A stretch of 5,421 nt of DNA from Deltaproteobacteria bacterium (GTDB lineage: Bacteria; Desulfobacterota; B13-G15): NCBI GenBank assembly GCA_003646585.1, contig QMLA01000083.1:1-5421 (forward strand). The letters run 5' to 3'. Shown here one piece after another: positions 5,172-5,421 of the stretch. Numbering within the stretch: the first letter of the stretch is position 1; every line of letters starts with the position of its first letter. The position numbers and the translations under genes were made by a program. The notes under the pieces were generated by a model. The model had not been told where the DNA came from and did not search any database. It saw only the letters and a list, made by a program, of their open reading frames with translations.

Positions 5172-5421
5172 TCTTTCACATGAGCAAGCAACGAAATTCT
5201 CACCACACACAGCCATGCAAGCAGAGTGGAGAATGGTAAACCACCATCTGCTTCCACATGGAGCCGTGGAGTCAGACGTGACGGCTCACGCTGCCTGACA
5301 CCCTCGGAGTCAAGCCCCTCGGGTTGCCCACGGCTCGCGAGTCTGTCAAAAACTCTTCTTGCCATGTTCACGGCGCCGTTGTAGTCCCTGTCCCAAATCC
5401 TACCGCAGGTCCTGCACTTAA
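5153..5421 (-). CDS. tnpB: IS200/IS605-family TnpB (OrfB) RNA-guided nuclease, C-terminal end only
   Basis: The gene enters from the right edge and about 89 codons are visible. They begin with the second half of the TnpB zinc ribbon (CRTCG) and the third RuvC catalytic segment WDRDYNGAVNMARR, where the Asp of DRDYN is the expected catalytic residue. This C-x2-CG-x3-DRD-x-N-x-A-x-N order is diagnostic of TnpB. TnpB is the nuclease of these elements and cuts DNA using a guide RNA made from the element's right end. After the motif comes a tail of about 70 residues with a Gly/Pro/Arg-rich part (GQPEGLDSEGVRQREPS) and a hydrophobic part. The DNA of this tail is strongly self-complementary, so its protein sequence may be shaped by RNA structure. 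The stop is TAG at 5155-5153. Whether the gene is intact cannot be judged, as the rest is off the edge. Confidence 0.85.
   Translation of the reverse strand, partial: KCRTCGRIWDRDYNGAVNMARRVFDRLASRGQPEGLDSEGVRQREPSRLTPRLHVEADGGLPFSTLLAWLCVVRISLLAHVKDIRKLK
5153..5421 (-). mobile_element. IS200/IS605-type insertion sequence, right (tnpB 3') end, partial
   Basis: The tnpB 3' end and the adjacent structured DNA mark the right-hand part of an element whose remainder is beyond the window. These elements lack terminal inverted repeats and target duplications, so the exact boundary cannot be fixed from one copy. It must lie close to or downstream of the tnpB stop, yet the neighbouring gene starts at 5145. 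The boundary may therefore lie within the apparent tnpB tail (roughly 5150-5215), with the reading frame running on into flanking DNA. No tnpA is in view. Confidence 0.6.
5213..5336 (-). ncRNA. Candidate TnpB guide-RNA scaffold (omegaRNA / reRNA)
   Basis: Pairing read by hand gives a compact fold. A 9-bp perfect stem (5261-5269 with 5328-5336, GAGCCGTGG/CCACGGCTC) closes a three-way junction. Arm A is 5271-5275 with 5295-5299 (GTCAG/CTGAC) plus 5277-5281 with 5286-5290 (CGTGA/TCACG, loop CGGC). Arm B is 5300-5303 with 5321-5324 plus 5307-5309 with 5318-5320. A long imperfect hairpin abuts it: 5213-5217 with 5257-5261, 5219-5225 with 5247-5253, then TGG/CCA pairs. Known TnpB guide RNAs overlap the tnpB 3' end in sense, carry a structured scaffold and end in a guide beyond the element's right end; position and strand agree. 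The RNA's ends and guide cannot be placed. The pairing is seen directly; the function is inferred. Confidence 0.5.

Overview
The window is GC-rich, densely packed bacterial chromosome. It reads as an iron-responsive operon followed by a convergent glycosyltransferase gene and the 3' end of an IS200/IS605-type insertion sequence. Fur-Feo genes, a bacterial-type tRNA-guanine transglycosylase and an MJ0042 zinc-ribbon/DUF3426 protein next to pyrF suggest an anaerobic or microaerophilic Gram-negative lineage. Desulfobacterota or a relative is my best guess, but it rests on gene content and general resemblance only.

Layout. Positions 1-451 hold the 3' part of tgt. A promoter with a perfect TTGACA box starts on the tgt stop codon. 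It drives a tightly overlapping series on the + strand: fur-family regulator (487-930), feoA (893-1120), feoB (1117-3009), pyrF (3006-3710) and a membrane-anchored zinc-ribbon/DUF3426 protein (3710-4339). Every junction overlaps, so the five genes are very likely one transcript with coupled translation. A family 2 glycosyltransferase (4312-5145) lies on the - strand and overlaps the end of the last operon gene tail to tail by 28 bp. Only 7 bp separate its start from the stop codon of a truncated TnpB gene (5153 to the window edge, - strand).

How the genes work together. FeoB is the GTPase-linked ferrous iron permease of the inner membrane and FeoA its small cytosolic partner. The Fur-family protein is probably their iron sensor. 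A 15/19 match to the classical Fur box covers its own start codon and the expected transcription start, which suggests that it represses the whole operon when iron is plentiful. pyrF (UMP synthesis) and the zinc-ribbon protein appear to be carried along in the same transcript.

The most notable non-protein signal is at 5213-5336. There the - strand of the tnpB 3' end folds by hand into a three-way junction closed by 9 perfect base pairs, with a long imperfect hairpin abutting it. Position, orientation and shape fit the scaffold of a TnpB-associated guide RNA (omegaRNA/reRNA). No tRNA, rRNA or CRISPR array was seen, and no stretch above 300 bases lacks a gene.
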